A stretch of DNA of 64,000 nucleotides, taken from contig CALMLO010000042.1 in the NCBI GenBank assembly GCA_937868095.1, positions 92,276 through 156,275 of the forward strand, written 5' to 3'. This document shows positions 8,464-16,601 of this stretch, in pieces. Each line of letters opens with the position of its first letter. Within the stretch, counting starts at the first letter, position 1. The notes under the pieces are model-generated. The model ran no database searches and was not told where the DNA came from. It saw only the letters and a program-made list of their open reading frames with translations. The stretch comes from an uncultured Phycisphaerales bacterium. GTDB taxonomy: Bacteria; Planctomycetota; Phycisphaerae; Sedimentisphaerales; Anaerohalosphaeraceae. Both the position numbers and the translations under genes were made by a program.

Positions 8464-9786
8464 ATGGACGAAAGCAAACTCCGAGTTGGTTTGATTGGCT
8501 TTGGGACTGTGGGAACCGGTGTCGCCAAACTGCTCCTCGAAGAAGCCGATGAAATTGCCGCCCGTACCGGAGTCCGGCTCGAACTGGCCTGTGTGATTGA
8601 CAAAGACACAGCTGCCCTCCGCCAAATCCGACTGCCGGCCGGCCTGCTCAGCGACAACATAGAACGTCTTCTTAACGACCCAACAATTGATGTCGGCATC
8701 GAGCTGGTCGGCGGCACAACAGCCGCCCGCCAAATCCACCATCAGCTGCTCCGTGCCGGCAAGCATATTGTCACCGCCAACAAAGCCCTCCTGGCCGAGT
8801 ATGGACCGGAACTGTACACAGCCGCTCTCGAAACGGGCAAGTGCATCGGCTTTGAAGCCAGCTGCTGCGGCGGAATCCCGATTATTCTGGCTATTCGAAC
8901 CGGCCTTGCCGCCAATCGAATCCTCGGCTTGTACGGCATCTTTAACGGAACCTGCAATTACATTCTCACCAAAATGACCCAAAGCGGCGCCGATTTTAAA
9001 ACCGTCCTGACGGAAGCACAGGCCAAAGGATATGCGGAAGCAGATCCCACCCTCGACATCAACGGCACGGATACCGCCCACAAACTGGCCATCCTCGGCG
9101 GCCTGGCCTTCCGTCGAAGAATCTCCATGAACGAGATTTATACCGAAGGCATCGAGCGGATTGAAATCGAGGATATTCGCAATGCCCGCGAAATGGGCTA
9201 CGTCATCAAACTCCTGGCCATCGGCGAACAAAACGGCGATGGGAGTCTGTCCCTGCGGGTACATCCATCGCTGGTTCACCAGGACAATCCCTTAGCCGCT
9301 GTTTCCGGACCTTTTAACGCCGTCAGTGTTCACGGACATGCTGTCGGACGAACCATGTTTTACGGACGCGGCGCAGGAATGATGGCCACCGCCAGTGCTG
9401 TCGTCGCCGATTTAATTGAGATAGGACTGGGCAGCATCCAGCGCATCTTTCGAACAACACCGATGGTCACCGGAAAATACAAAGAAATCTCAATCAAACC
9501 TATCGAAAACATCGAATGCCGCTTTTATATCCGTCTGATGGCCAAAGATGAACCCGGTGTAGTCGCCAAATACGGACGGATTCTGGCCAGCCACAAAATC
9601 AGCATTCGCGGCGCAATTCAGCACGAAGGACGCGGACCGGACAATACTGTGCCCGTGGTGATTACAACCCATCCGACCCTGGAACGGAATATGTCCAATG
9701 CGCTGGAGGAATTAAGCCGTCTGAAAGTCATCAGCGGGCGTCCGGTCTGCATCCGTATTGTCGATATTCCGGAGGATTCCGAATGA
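8464..9786 (+). CDS. hom: Homoserine dehydrogenase
   Basis: The 440-residue enzyme reduces aspartate semialdehyde to homoserine with NAD(P)H, the branch point to threonine and methionine. The Rossmann motif GLIGFGTVGTGV is at residues 9-20, the catalytic domain has NGTCNYILTKM at about 160 and ADPTLDINGTDTAHKLAIL at about 192-210, and a C-terminal ACT domain (about 352-430) suggests feedback control by an amino acid. The ATG at 8464 has AGGA just upstream and begins the dehydrogenase fold directly; a GTG at 8389 would add 25 residues without family support. The stop overlaps the next ATG by four bases (ATGA), so translation of the homoserine-phosphorylating partner is probably coupled. Confidence 0.95.
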   Translation: MDESKLRVGLIGFGTVGTGVAKLLLEEADEIAARTGVRLELACVIDKDTAALRQIRLPAGLLSDNIERLLNDPTIDVGIELVGGTTAARQIHHQLLRAGKHIVTANKALLAEYGPELYTAALETGKCIGFEASCCGGIPIILAIRTGLAANRILGLYGIFNGTCNYILTKMTQSGADFKTVLTEAQAKGYAEADPTLDINGTDTAHKLAILGGLAFRRRISMNEIYTEGIERIEIEDIRNAREMGYVIKLLAIGEQNGDGSLSLRVHPSLVHQDNPLAAVSGPFNAVSVHGHAVGRTMFYGRGAGMMATASAVVADLIEIGLGSIQRIFRTTPMVTGKYKEISIKPIENIECRFYIRLMAKDEPGVVAKYGRILASHKISIRGAIQHEGRGPDNTVPVVITTHPTLERNMSNALEELSRLKVISGRPVCIRIVDIPEDSE

Positions 9787-10973
9787 CTGCCAAATACGCC
9801 ATTATTGTCCCGGACGGGGCCGCCGACAATCCGCAGGAGATGCTCGGCGGAAAAACTATTTTTGAAGCCGCAGACATCCCCAACATCGATAAAATCGCCC
9901 ACTCCGGAAGACAGGGAATTGTCCACACCGTCCCCAAAGGAATGCAGCCCGGCAGCGATGTGGCGATGATGAGTCTGCTTGGCTACGACCCCAAAACCAA
10001 CTACACCGGACGCGCCCCCATCGAAGCGGCCGCTCAGGAAATCCCCCTTCAGGAGTCCGATTGGGTGTTTCGCTGCAATCTGGTAACAACAGCGGACGGC
10101 AGAATGGTGGACCACAGCGCCGGCCATATTACAACCAAAGAAGCAACCGCTCTCATTCAGGAATTTGAAAAACTTGTGGGCAGCAGCACCATCCGCTTCT
10201 ATCCGGGCGTCAGCTATCGCCATTTGTGTGTAATCAGCGGCCAGGAATTTGCCGTTACAACTTATCCGCCCCATGACTATATCGGCCAGAAATTAAGCAA
10301 AATCATGCCCAAAGGCAAAGGAGCCGATCTGCTCAAGGAATTGATGGCCAAATCCCAGCGGTTTTTCGAAGACCACCCCATCAACAAAGTCCGTCGCGAC
10401 CTGAAGGAAAACCCCGCCGACACCATTTGGCTCTGGGGGCAGGGCCGTCGGGCATTTTTGGAAAAGTTCCAGACCCGCTACAACAAAAAAGGAGCTGCCA
10501 TTACGGCCGTGGACCTTGTCCGCGGGCTGGCCAAATTAGTAGGTTTCGACCTGATTGAAGTGCCCGGCGCAACCGGCTATCTGGATACCAACTATGCCGG
10601 AAAAGGAGAAGCCGCCCTCGAGGCACTGGACAAATACGACCTCGTACTGGTTCATATCGAAGCAACAGACGAAGCCGGGCACAGCGGTAATCCTCTCCAG
10701 AAGAAAAAAGCCCTCGAAAACATCGACAAGTTCATCGTAGGCCCCGTCTATGAAGCCATTCAAACCTTCGACCAGTGGCGGATTCTCGTAATGCCCGACC
10801 ATCCAACCCCCTGCGACATCCGCTCCCATGTCGGCGAACCAGTCCCCTTCGCAATGGCCGGCACCGGAATCAAAAACATTCTTGATGCCCCCTTCAGCGA
10901 ACCGAACAGTTTTGAGTCCGGTTTTGAGATTGCCTGCGGCGCAGATTTGATGGAATTTTTCCTGAAGTTGTAA
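9783..10973 (+). CDS. ApgM-type protein, probable homoserine kinase
   Basis: The 396-residue protein belongs to the archaeal-type cofactor-independent phosphoglycerate mutase family of the alkaline phosphatase superfamily. Metal and nucleophile motifs are visible: IVPDGAADNP at 8-17, PGSDVAMMSLLGYDP at 56-70, VDHSAGHITT, VHIEATDEAGHSGN and VMPDHPTPCDIRSH. The hom stop overlaps its start. Some bacteria lacking thrB use an ApgM-like protein as homoserine kinase, an assignment proposed from clustering with threonine genes and supported genetically in Bacteroides. The hom overlap makes homoserine kinase more likely here than a glycolytic mutase. No thrB or thrC gene is in the window, so this is inference from family and context. 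Confidence 0.85.
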   Translation: MTAKYAIIVPDGAADNPQEMLGGKTIFEAADIPNIDKIAHSGRQGIVHTVPKGMQPGSDVAMMSLLGYDPKTNYTGRAPIEAAAQEIPLQESDWVFRCNLVTTADGRMVDHSAGHITTKEATALIQEFEKLVGSSTIRFYPGVSYRHLCVISGQEFAVTTYPPHDYIGQKLSKIMPKGKGADLLKELMAKSQRFFEDHPINKVRRDLKENPADTIWLWGQGRRAFLEKFQTRYNKKGAAITAVDLVRGLAKLVGFDLIEVPGATGYLDTNYAGKGEAALEALDKYDLVLVHIEATDEAGHSGNPLQKKKALENIDKFIVGPVYEAIQTFDQWRILVMPDHPTPCDIRSHVGEPVPFAMAGTGIKNILDAPFSEPNSFESGFEIACGADLMEFFLKL

Positions 10974-10974
10974 A

Positions 10975-11826
10975 ATGCTGCCGCCGAGGAATTGTCAGTT
11001 GTATAGCCGAACCAAACGGAAAGGGCTGGAAGAATACCGCCTCAAGGAACCCCTTTATCCGGCAGTTCAGGAAAACACCTTTGACCGCCTATGGGAAATG
11101 CCTCTCGAACCCGTTGACCAGCCCAATTATCGCGGCAAGGGACAAAGCCGGGTTTATCTCTGGAAGACGGAACCTCACTGGCTGATCGTAAAAAAACAAT
11201 CAGATTATTTAACAAGAAATCCTTCCTGCCCCATTTGCGGCATTCCTGCCGCAGAAAGGGAGTTTCAGAATCTGCTCTTTTTCAGGCAAATCGGCATTAC
11301 CGCCCCCACTCCTGTTTATTTTGGCCGTCGCCGCAGGAGGAGACACTCTCAAGCCATTCTGATTACGGAATATGCTTCCGATTTTCTCTCCCTCAAAACC
11401 TTGCTCTCCCAGTGGCAGCAGGAAACCCCTAACCCCTCCGCAAAAAAGAAAGTCATCCAGGCCGTCGCCCTTGAGATACGCAGGCTCCATCACCTTCGGC
11501 TTTGCCATCGCCATCTGGTCCCAAAGCATATCCTGCTCAACCCCGCCTGCTCCCCCGCGAAAGTTATGTTCATCGACTTGGAAGCCGTCCGCCGGTTTAT
11601 CCCCTTTCGGAAAAACCGCCAGGCCGAACTGGCAAGTCTGAACAACCGCAGCCGCCTCGTCAGCCGCACTGACAAACTCCGATTCTTATTTGCCTATCTT
11701 GGAATTTCAAAATGGACTCCTCAGGCCAAAAAGTGGACACAGGAGATTCTCCGAAAATCAGACATTAAAAGGCGAAAATCAGAAAATCGGCTGAAAAATT
11801 TCCATTTTCACTCAATTCCATTGTGA
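10975..11826 (+). CDS. WaaP/Kdo-kinase-like LPS kinase homologue with altered catalytic Asp
   Basis: This 283-residue protein resembles the small lipopolysaccharide kinases (WaaP, KdkA, InaA), which phosphorylate LPS core sugars. Visible parts are a Lys strand (WLIVKKQ), a helix Glu (EREFQNLLFF), a hinge strand (QAILITEYA), the catalytic-loop region CHRHLVPKHILLN at about 177-189 and the metal-binding strand MFIDLEAVRR with Asp201. In the kinase loop the usual His-Arg-Asp is His-Arg-His: codon 180 (11512-11514) is CAT. This suggests a pseudokinase or a shifted catalytic residue. A CPICG motif at about residue 84 sits near the N-lobe. The ATG is one base after the stop of the ApgM gene, so the three genes form an operon. 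Confidence 0.65.
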   Translation: MLPPRNCQLYSRTKRKGLEEYRLKEPLYPAVQENTFDRLWEMPLEPVDQPNYRGKGQSRVYLWKTEPHWLIVKKQSDYLTRNPSCPICGIPAAEREFQNLLFFRQIGITAPTPVYFGRRRRRRHSQAILITEYASDFLSLKTLLSQWQQETPNPSAKKKVIQAVALEIRRLHHLRLCHRHLVPKHILLNPACSPAKVMFIDLEAVRRFIPFRKNRQAELASLNNRSRLVSRTDKLRFLFAYLGISKWTPQAKKWTQEILRKSDIKRRKSENRLKNFHFHSIPL

Positions 11827-11908
11827 ACTTGTCAAAAGACCTCTGGTTTTCTTTCGCCATCTGCGATACAATAATCGTAGAAATTAAAAAAATACGGGGA
11901 AGTTCAGT

Positions 11909-13099
11909 ATGTCGAAGAAATGGATGTGGCCGCTCTTGTTGCTGGGATGGCAAATTCTTGCCGCTCCCGCTGACACATTCAAGCATTTGACGCAGAAAGA
12001 GACCGTTTTTCACGGTTATGTCATTTCTACCGATGAAAATGGCCTGACTTCCATCCAAACTCAGGAAGCAGGCCTGCAAAAAATCCTCTTATCCGATTTT
12101 GAGGTTCAGATCAACCCGGAGGGACGAAACCGGATTGTGCCTGTCCTTTCCATTTGCGATGAAATTGCCTATGAACTGGAGACGTCCGCTTTCGAGCAAG
12201 CCCTTCAGAAAGAAGCCCAGCGAGGTCCCCTTTTTATCCTCATCGAGATTGATACCCCAGGCGGAAGAATGGATTTGACCCGCCGGCTTTGTGCGGCTCT
12301 ATCTGAACTTCGTTTCTGTCCCACAGTCGCTTTTATCAAGGGAGAAAAGAACCTCGGCGCCTACTCGGCAGGAACAGCCATCGCACTGGCCTGCAATAAG
12401 ATTTATATGGCCCCCAATACCGCCATGGGTGCGGTAACCGCCATCGTAGAAACCGACAGCGGCTATAAAACTCAGAAAGAGGTTTACGGGGAAGCCATCG
12501 GCGAAAAATTCGGCTCCGCCTGGCGCGGTTATCTGGCGGCCCTCGCTGAAAAAAACAACCGCCCGGGTATCTTAGCCAAAGCAATGGAAAATATGGAGAT
12601 AGAGGTCCTCGAAGTTCACCGCGGCAATCAGACACTTTTTATCGAAGCCAAAGATAAACAACCCGCCGATGCGGTAATCGAAATCTTCTGCAAAAAAGGA
12701 GAATTGCTCACACTTACACCCGAAAGAGCCGTCCATTGCGGAATGGCCGACGGCATCGCCGACAATCGAATCCATCTCCTGGCCAAGTTGAACTGCTCCG
12801 ATGCTCAGATTCAAGTCAATCAGGACATCCTCAAGGCCCGCCAGGAACTCGGCATGGTTATCAAACGCTTTAACAAGCTCATGGAAACACTCGACTTGCG
12901 GTTTAAGCAGCTGGAAGCAAAGCAGGGCAACCTCTCTCAGCCCGAGGCCATGAAAGCGCTTCAGGACATTCTTCGCCAGACAGAAACACTGCTTCGCCTG
13001 AAACAAAAATACCCCGATGTGCCTGTAGAGGAAACAGAACTCATTCAGTTCAGAAATACTGTAAAAGCAGAGTATGAAAATATCCGAACGATGCGGTAA
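11909..13099 (+). CDS. Exported NfeD/SppA-type (ClpP-fold) serine protease, paralogue 1
   Basis: The 396-residue protein starts with a signal peptide (MSKKWMWPLLLLGWQILAAP). A small N-terminal beta domain is followed by the ClpP/crotonase-like fold: LFILIEIDTPGGRMD, then the nucleophile region LGAYSAGTAIALACNKIYMAPNT with Ser153 and an oxyanion Gly. Lys200 in GEKFGSAW aligns with the general-base Lys of the NfeD N-terminal proteases. It lacks the C-terminal NfeD membrane and OB domains; instead residues about 300-396 are helical and coiled-coil-like. It would act in the periplasm, perhaps on membrane proteins. A second homologous gene follows 52 bases later on the same strand. Confidence 0.78.
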   Translation: MSKKWMWPLLLLGWQILAAPADTFKHLTQKETVFHGYVISTDENGLTSIQTQEAGLQKILLSDFEVQINPEGRNRIVPVLSICDEIAYELETSAFEQALQKEAQRGPLFILIEIDTPGGRMDLTRRLCAALSELRFCPTVAFIKGEKNLGAYSAGTAIALACNKIYMAPNTAMGAVTAIVETDSGYKTQKEVYGEAIGEKFGSAWRGYLAALAEKNNRPGILAKAMENMEIEVLEVHRGNQTLFIEAKDKQPADAVIEIFCKKGELLTLTPERAVHCGMADGIADNRIHLLAKLNCSDAQIQVNQDILKARQELGMVIKRFNKLMETLDLRFKQLEAKQGNLSQPEAMKALQDILRQTETLLRLKQKYPDVPVEETELIQFRNTVKAEYENIRTMR

Positions 13100-13151
13100 C
13101 CGCCGCCGGCTCGGCAAAGTGAAACAAGATTCAATAGACATGGAGGCCGTT

Positions 13152-14690
13152 ATGAAAGCAATACGCAGGATGGGACTTGCAGTAGTTCTTATGTTGTCGG
13201 CGATGCCCTCTTGGGCAGATACCTTCCGCCATCGCACCACCGGCGAGACATTCACCGGTTTTCGTACTCACAAAAAATCCGTCGGAAAAGTCTTAGTCTT
13301 CAACGCAGACCAAAACAAATTGATTCCGATGGACCTGTCAGAGTATGAAATCATCCGCGATGATAACGGACGTCGAAACACCGTAATAGTTGTCAGAATC
13401 GAGCAGCCCGAAATCCTGCTTTCAGAAACTATCGCCCAGGAAGCAGCCAATATTATCCTCCGATCCGCCGATCAGGGCCCCAAAGCTGTTATTATTCAGA
13501 TTGATCTGCCCGGCGGCCAGGGCGCACCCATGCGTCTTATTACCGAGGCCATCACAACGGCCATAGACGATGCCGGCTGCCGCGTCGCCGCTTACCTGCC
13601 GGGCGGGCCCTATGGAGGGGCTTTTTCTGCCGCTGCTATCGTTGCCCTTGCCTGTGAAACCATTTACATCTCCCCTACCGCCGCGATAGGTGCCGTAGGT
13701 CCGATGGGAAGCCAAGGGGGCAAAACGGACCAGGAATATCTCCAGTTCCTGGAAACATACGCACCCGATAGCCTCGCATCATTCAGTGTGTATGCGGCCA
13801 CGCTGGCACAACGGGCGAACCGTCCCCAGTTGCTGGCTCGAGCCCTCGTCGATAAGCATCTGTCTATTGCCGAGGTTCGAACGCCGGACGGAAAAATCTC
13901 CCTCGTCGAATTAAGCCAAAGACAGGAAAATCAAACCGTAGTACGAATGATTGTCGAAGGGTTGCCCCAGTCCTCCTCCTCCGATGCATCGCCCATCCGT
14001 GCCGTCGGAAAATTGCTTTCCCTTCCTTCCGCCGAAGCAATTCGCTGGAAGATGGCCGATAAACAGGTTTCTTCCTTTGAGGAAATGATTGCCGATATGG
14101 GAGTGAGCGGCGCTGCCGTCGTGAACTCAGCAGGATTGACAAGCACCATTCAAAAATTTTCCACAGCCAAAAGAAATCTGGAGCAAATCATCACCAAGAT
14201 CGAAATAGAAGAAGAACGGGTCAATACCCTCGAAAGCCAGCTGGCAGAACTGGAAAAAATGGCTTTAACGGGTACTGTCACACGCGAGGTAACACGAGGG
14301 GGACAATATGAAAGCTACCGTCGAGGCCGCGCCCAGCTCAGAGACCCCGACCGTTTCTGGAACCGCTACTATAACGAACGAGACTACATCAGCGACGATA
14401 TCCCTCTCCAAGACCGTTACGGACGCGATATTCGACCGAGGGATCGCGGACTCACCGGCAGGGAAAAGGTCACCGAAGAGAAGCCCGCCGGCAACATTGC
14501 AGATGTCCGAAGGCAATTAATTGTCCTGACAGCAGAACTGATCGCCAATTATCAGCAGGCAATCGGCCTGGCCCGCCGCTGGCCGGGCGCCTTGCCCCCA
14601 GGCGTTACCCTCGATACACTTCAGAAAAATCTCGTTTCGGCACAAACCCTCCTGAACATCCAGCAGCGAAGGTTGACGCAGGGATACTAA
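13152..14690 (+). CDS. Exported NfeD/SppA-like protein, paralogue 2 (possibly inactive)
   Basis: The 512-residue product is a paralogue of the preceding gene: both have a signal peptide, then ADTF(K/R)H, a short beta domain and a ClpP-like fold. Here the fold shows VIIQIDLPGGQGAPM and GGAFSAAAIVALACETIYISPTAAIGAVG with Ser159. The position of the Lys base in paralogue 1 aligns with Asp206, so the Ser-Lys dyad looks incomplete. The C-terminal 200 residues hold a coiled coil (NLEQIITKIEIEEERVNTLESQ) and a Tyr/Arg/Asp-rich stretch (SYRRGRAQLRDPDRFWNRYY). The start at 13152 has GGAGG about 5 bases upstream; ATGs at 13140 and 13074 are less likely. It ends just before a clear terminator. Confidence 0.75.
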   Translation: MKAIRRMGLAVVLMLSAMPSWADTFRHRTTGETFTGFRTHKKSVGKVLVFNADQNKLIPMDLSEYEIIRDDNGRRNTVIVVRIEQPEILLSETIAQEAANIILRSADQGPKAVIIQIDLPGGQGAPMRLITEAITTAIDDAGCRVAAYLPGGPYGGAFSAAAIVALACETIYISPTAAIGAVGPMGSQGGKTDQEYLQFLETYAPDSLASFSVYAATLAQRANRPQLLARALVDKHLSIAEVRTPDGKISLVELSQRQENQTVVRMIVEGLPQSSSSDASPIRAVGKLLSLPSAEAIRWKMADKQVSSFEEMIADMGVSGAAVVNSAGLTSTIQKFSTAKRNLEQIITKIEIEEERVNTLESQLAELEKMALTGTVTREVTRGGQYESYRRGRAQLRDPDRFWNRYYNERDYISDDIPLQDRYGRDIRPRDRGLTGREKVTEEKPAGNIADVRRQLIVLTAELIANYQQAIGLARRWPGALPPGVTLDTLQKNLVSAQTLLNIQQRRLTQGY

Positions 14691-14701
14691 TAATACATAA
14701 G

Positions 14702-14743
14702 CCGCAGATACAACGCAATCTGTTGTGTCTGCGGTTCCTTTTT
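14702..14743 (+). terminator. Rho-independent terminator after the protease pair
   Basis: CCGCAGATACAAC (14702-14714) pairs with GTTGTGTCTGCGG (14722-14734) with a single G-U pair and a 7-base loop. It is followed by a T-rich run to 14743 and starts 11 bases after the stop codon. Confidence 0.88.
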
Positions 14744-14880
14744 ATAAATACAGATTGTGCTTGACGCTCGAGCGGATTTTATCTATCCTATCTTCCCATT
14801 CCCGGAATAGAAAAAGTAGATTAGAAAATGGAGATGGACAACCCCTCAAGGGCCTGTTCATCCTTTCAGGAAGCGGCATT

Positions 14881-16533
14881 ATGAAGAGAAAACTCTTTTC
14901 TGCCCAAAACAGATTGCCTATTTTCACCGCAGCAATCATACTGGCAGGTTTCGGCTGTACCCCGGCCCCGAAACCCGCTTCTCCGCTCCAGGCACCGGTT
15001 GACCTGAATACCACCATAGGAACCCTTGCTGAAATCTACCATTTTAATGCCCTCCAGGTAAGAGGATTTGGGGTAGCAGCAGGGCTGAACGGTACCGGCT
15101 CTTCTGAATGTCCGCCGGCTTTGCGGGCAGAACTGGAAAGGTACATCCGACAGCAGCTGCCCAAAGCCAGAGGAATCAGCCCGCGCCAGTTCCTGGACAG
15201 CCCAAACACAGCCGTAGTGGAAATCAACGGGACTATCCCCCCCTTTGCCGAACGGAAAGAAACCTTTGACCTCCTCGTGTTTCCTATCGACCGCGCAAAA
15301 ACAACCTCACTGGATGGGGGCTATGTTTATACCACCCCCTTGAAAGAACGCAGCACCCTTGTTCGGTATGACCAGTATGCCAAAATCTTTGCCACAGCAC
15401 AAGGACAGCTCTTTCGAAACACCCTCGACGACGAAAATGCCTCCCAGTGGTACCTGCTCGGAGGAGGCATTGTAGAGAATGAGGCGTCTGTTTCTCTCAT
15501 CCTCAAAAAGCCGTCTTTTGAAGCCGCCAATGCCATTCGAAACAGAATTAACGAGCGATTCGCTCCCCAAACGGCAGCGGCCATCTCCCCAGCAGAGATT
15601 TCTCTAAAAATCCCAACCCGCTTTCAGCACCAGAAGGAGCGTTTCCTTCAGATGGTCCTGCGGCTCTATCTCCCAAATGACGAACTCTCAGTCAATCGCC
15701 ATATTGAGCAGTTGGTGGACAATCTGACACACCAGGACAACAAACTGGAAGCCGAACTTGGCCTGGAAGCCGCCGGAAAATCGGTGGTTGACAAACTCAT
15801 CCCCTTCCTGACTTCCGAAGACCCGGCCGTTCGCTTCCATGCCGCCCGCTGTATGATTCATTTGGGCAATGAAGAGGCCCTTCCGACCCTTGAGAAATTC
15901 TGCAGGGACACGAACAGTCCCTATTGTATCCCCGCTTTGGAAGCAATTGGGTTGACGGTGCGTCCCCGCAAATCGGAACCCATTCTCCTGCGGGCAGCGG
16001 AAAATGCTTCTATCCCTGTACGGCTGACTGCATACAAACAATTGGAACTGATTCAAAGTCCGGCAATTTCCCGCGACTTAATCGCCGACAGTTTCATAAT
16101 TGACCGCGTGTTTTGCGGCGGACGTCCTCTGATTTATGTCTTTCGCGCCGACTCCCCAAAAATTGTCCTCTTTGGAAGCCCTATCCACTGCAAACCTGAT
16201 TTCTTTTTTCAATCAGATGACGGCAGTATTCTCCTCAACGCAAAACCTGAAGATAAAATGATTGCCGTATCACGCCGCCATCCGGCACGTCCCCGACTCA
16301 TCGGACCTATCTATTCAGGCCGCGAACTGTCGCTCCTCATTCGAACGCTCGGTGAAAGTGCCGACACAAGCAGTAACCCAAGACGACAGCCGGGATTGGC
16401 TGTCCCCTATCAAGATATTATCCTTCTGCTCAAACGCCTGTCCGAAAATCAACTGGTCAACGCCGATTTCCAGGCAGGACCAATGACGCAAGCCGGCTCT
16501 TTCTTGCAGAATTTGACACAAAGCGACCGATAA
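14881..16533 (+). CDS. FlgI-like lipoprotein with HEAT-type repeats
   Basis: The 550-residue protein has a lipoprotein signal (IILAGFGC, Cys26). Residues about 40-110 (TTIGTLAEIYHFNALQVRGFGVAAGLNGTGS) resemble the start of FlgI, the flagellar P-ring protein, where the equivalent text is a ...VRxNQLVGYGLVVGLNGTGD pattern. Around residues 285-390 HEAT-like helical repeats occur (SEDPAVRFHAARCMIHLGNEEALPTLEKFC, then a second copy). The remainder is beta-rich. No flagellar genes are nearby. A non-flagellar, envelope-located role is likely, but it is not one I recognise. The start is set by AGGAAG seven bases upstream; a longer frame would run into the terminator at 14702-14743. Confidence 0.68.
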   Translation: MKRKLFSAQNRLPIFTAAIILAGFGCTPAPKPASPLQAPVDLNTTIGTLAEIYHFNALQVRGFGVAAGLNGTGSSECPPALRAELERYIRQQLPKARGISPRQFLDSPNTAVVEINGTIPPFAERKETFDLLVFPIDRAKTTSLDGGYVYTTPLKERSTLVRYDQYAKIFATAQGQLFRNTLDDENASQWYLLGGGIVENEASVSLILKKPSFEAANAIRNRINERFAPQTAAAISPAEISLKIPTRFQHQKERFLQMVLRLYLPNDELSVNRHIEQLVDNLTHQDNKLEAELGLEAAGKSVVDKLIPFLTSEDPAVRFHAARCMIHLGNEEALPTLEKFCRDTNSPYCIPALEAIGLTVRPRKSEPILLRAAENASIPVRLTAYKQLELIQSPAISRDLIADSFIIDRVFCGGRPLIYVFRADSPKIVLFGSPIHCKPDFFFQSDDGSILLNAKPEDKMIAVSRRHPARPRLIGPIYSGRELSLLIRTLGESADTSSNPRRQPGLAVPYQDIILLLKRLSENQLVNADFQAGPMTQAGSFLQNLTQSDR

Positions 16534-16555
16534 TAACAGAAAAGAGCTGTTATTA
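16531..16555 (+). terminator. Inverted repeat over the stop codon (possible weak terminator)
   Basis: TAATAACAG (16531-16539), which includes the stop codon of the FlgI-like gene, pairs perfectly with CTGTTATTA (16547-16555) across 7 bases. There is no T-run after it, so termination is uncertain; it could also protect a transcript end or bind a protein. Confidence 0.35.
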
Positions 16556-16601
16556 AATAAGGATATATCCGATAGAAATTATAGAATACCGAGGAAAACG
16601 G

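Noticed and set aside
14725..14880. Longer start for the FlgI-like lipoprotein gene
   Set aside because: It would begin inside the terminator stem and bury the lipoprotein signal 52 residues into the protein.
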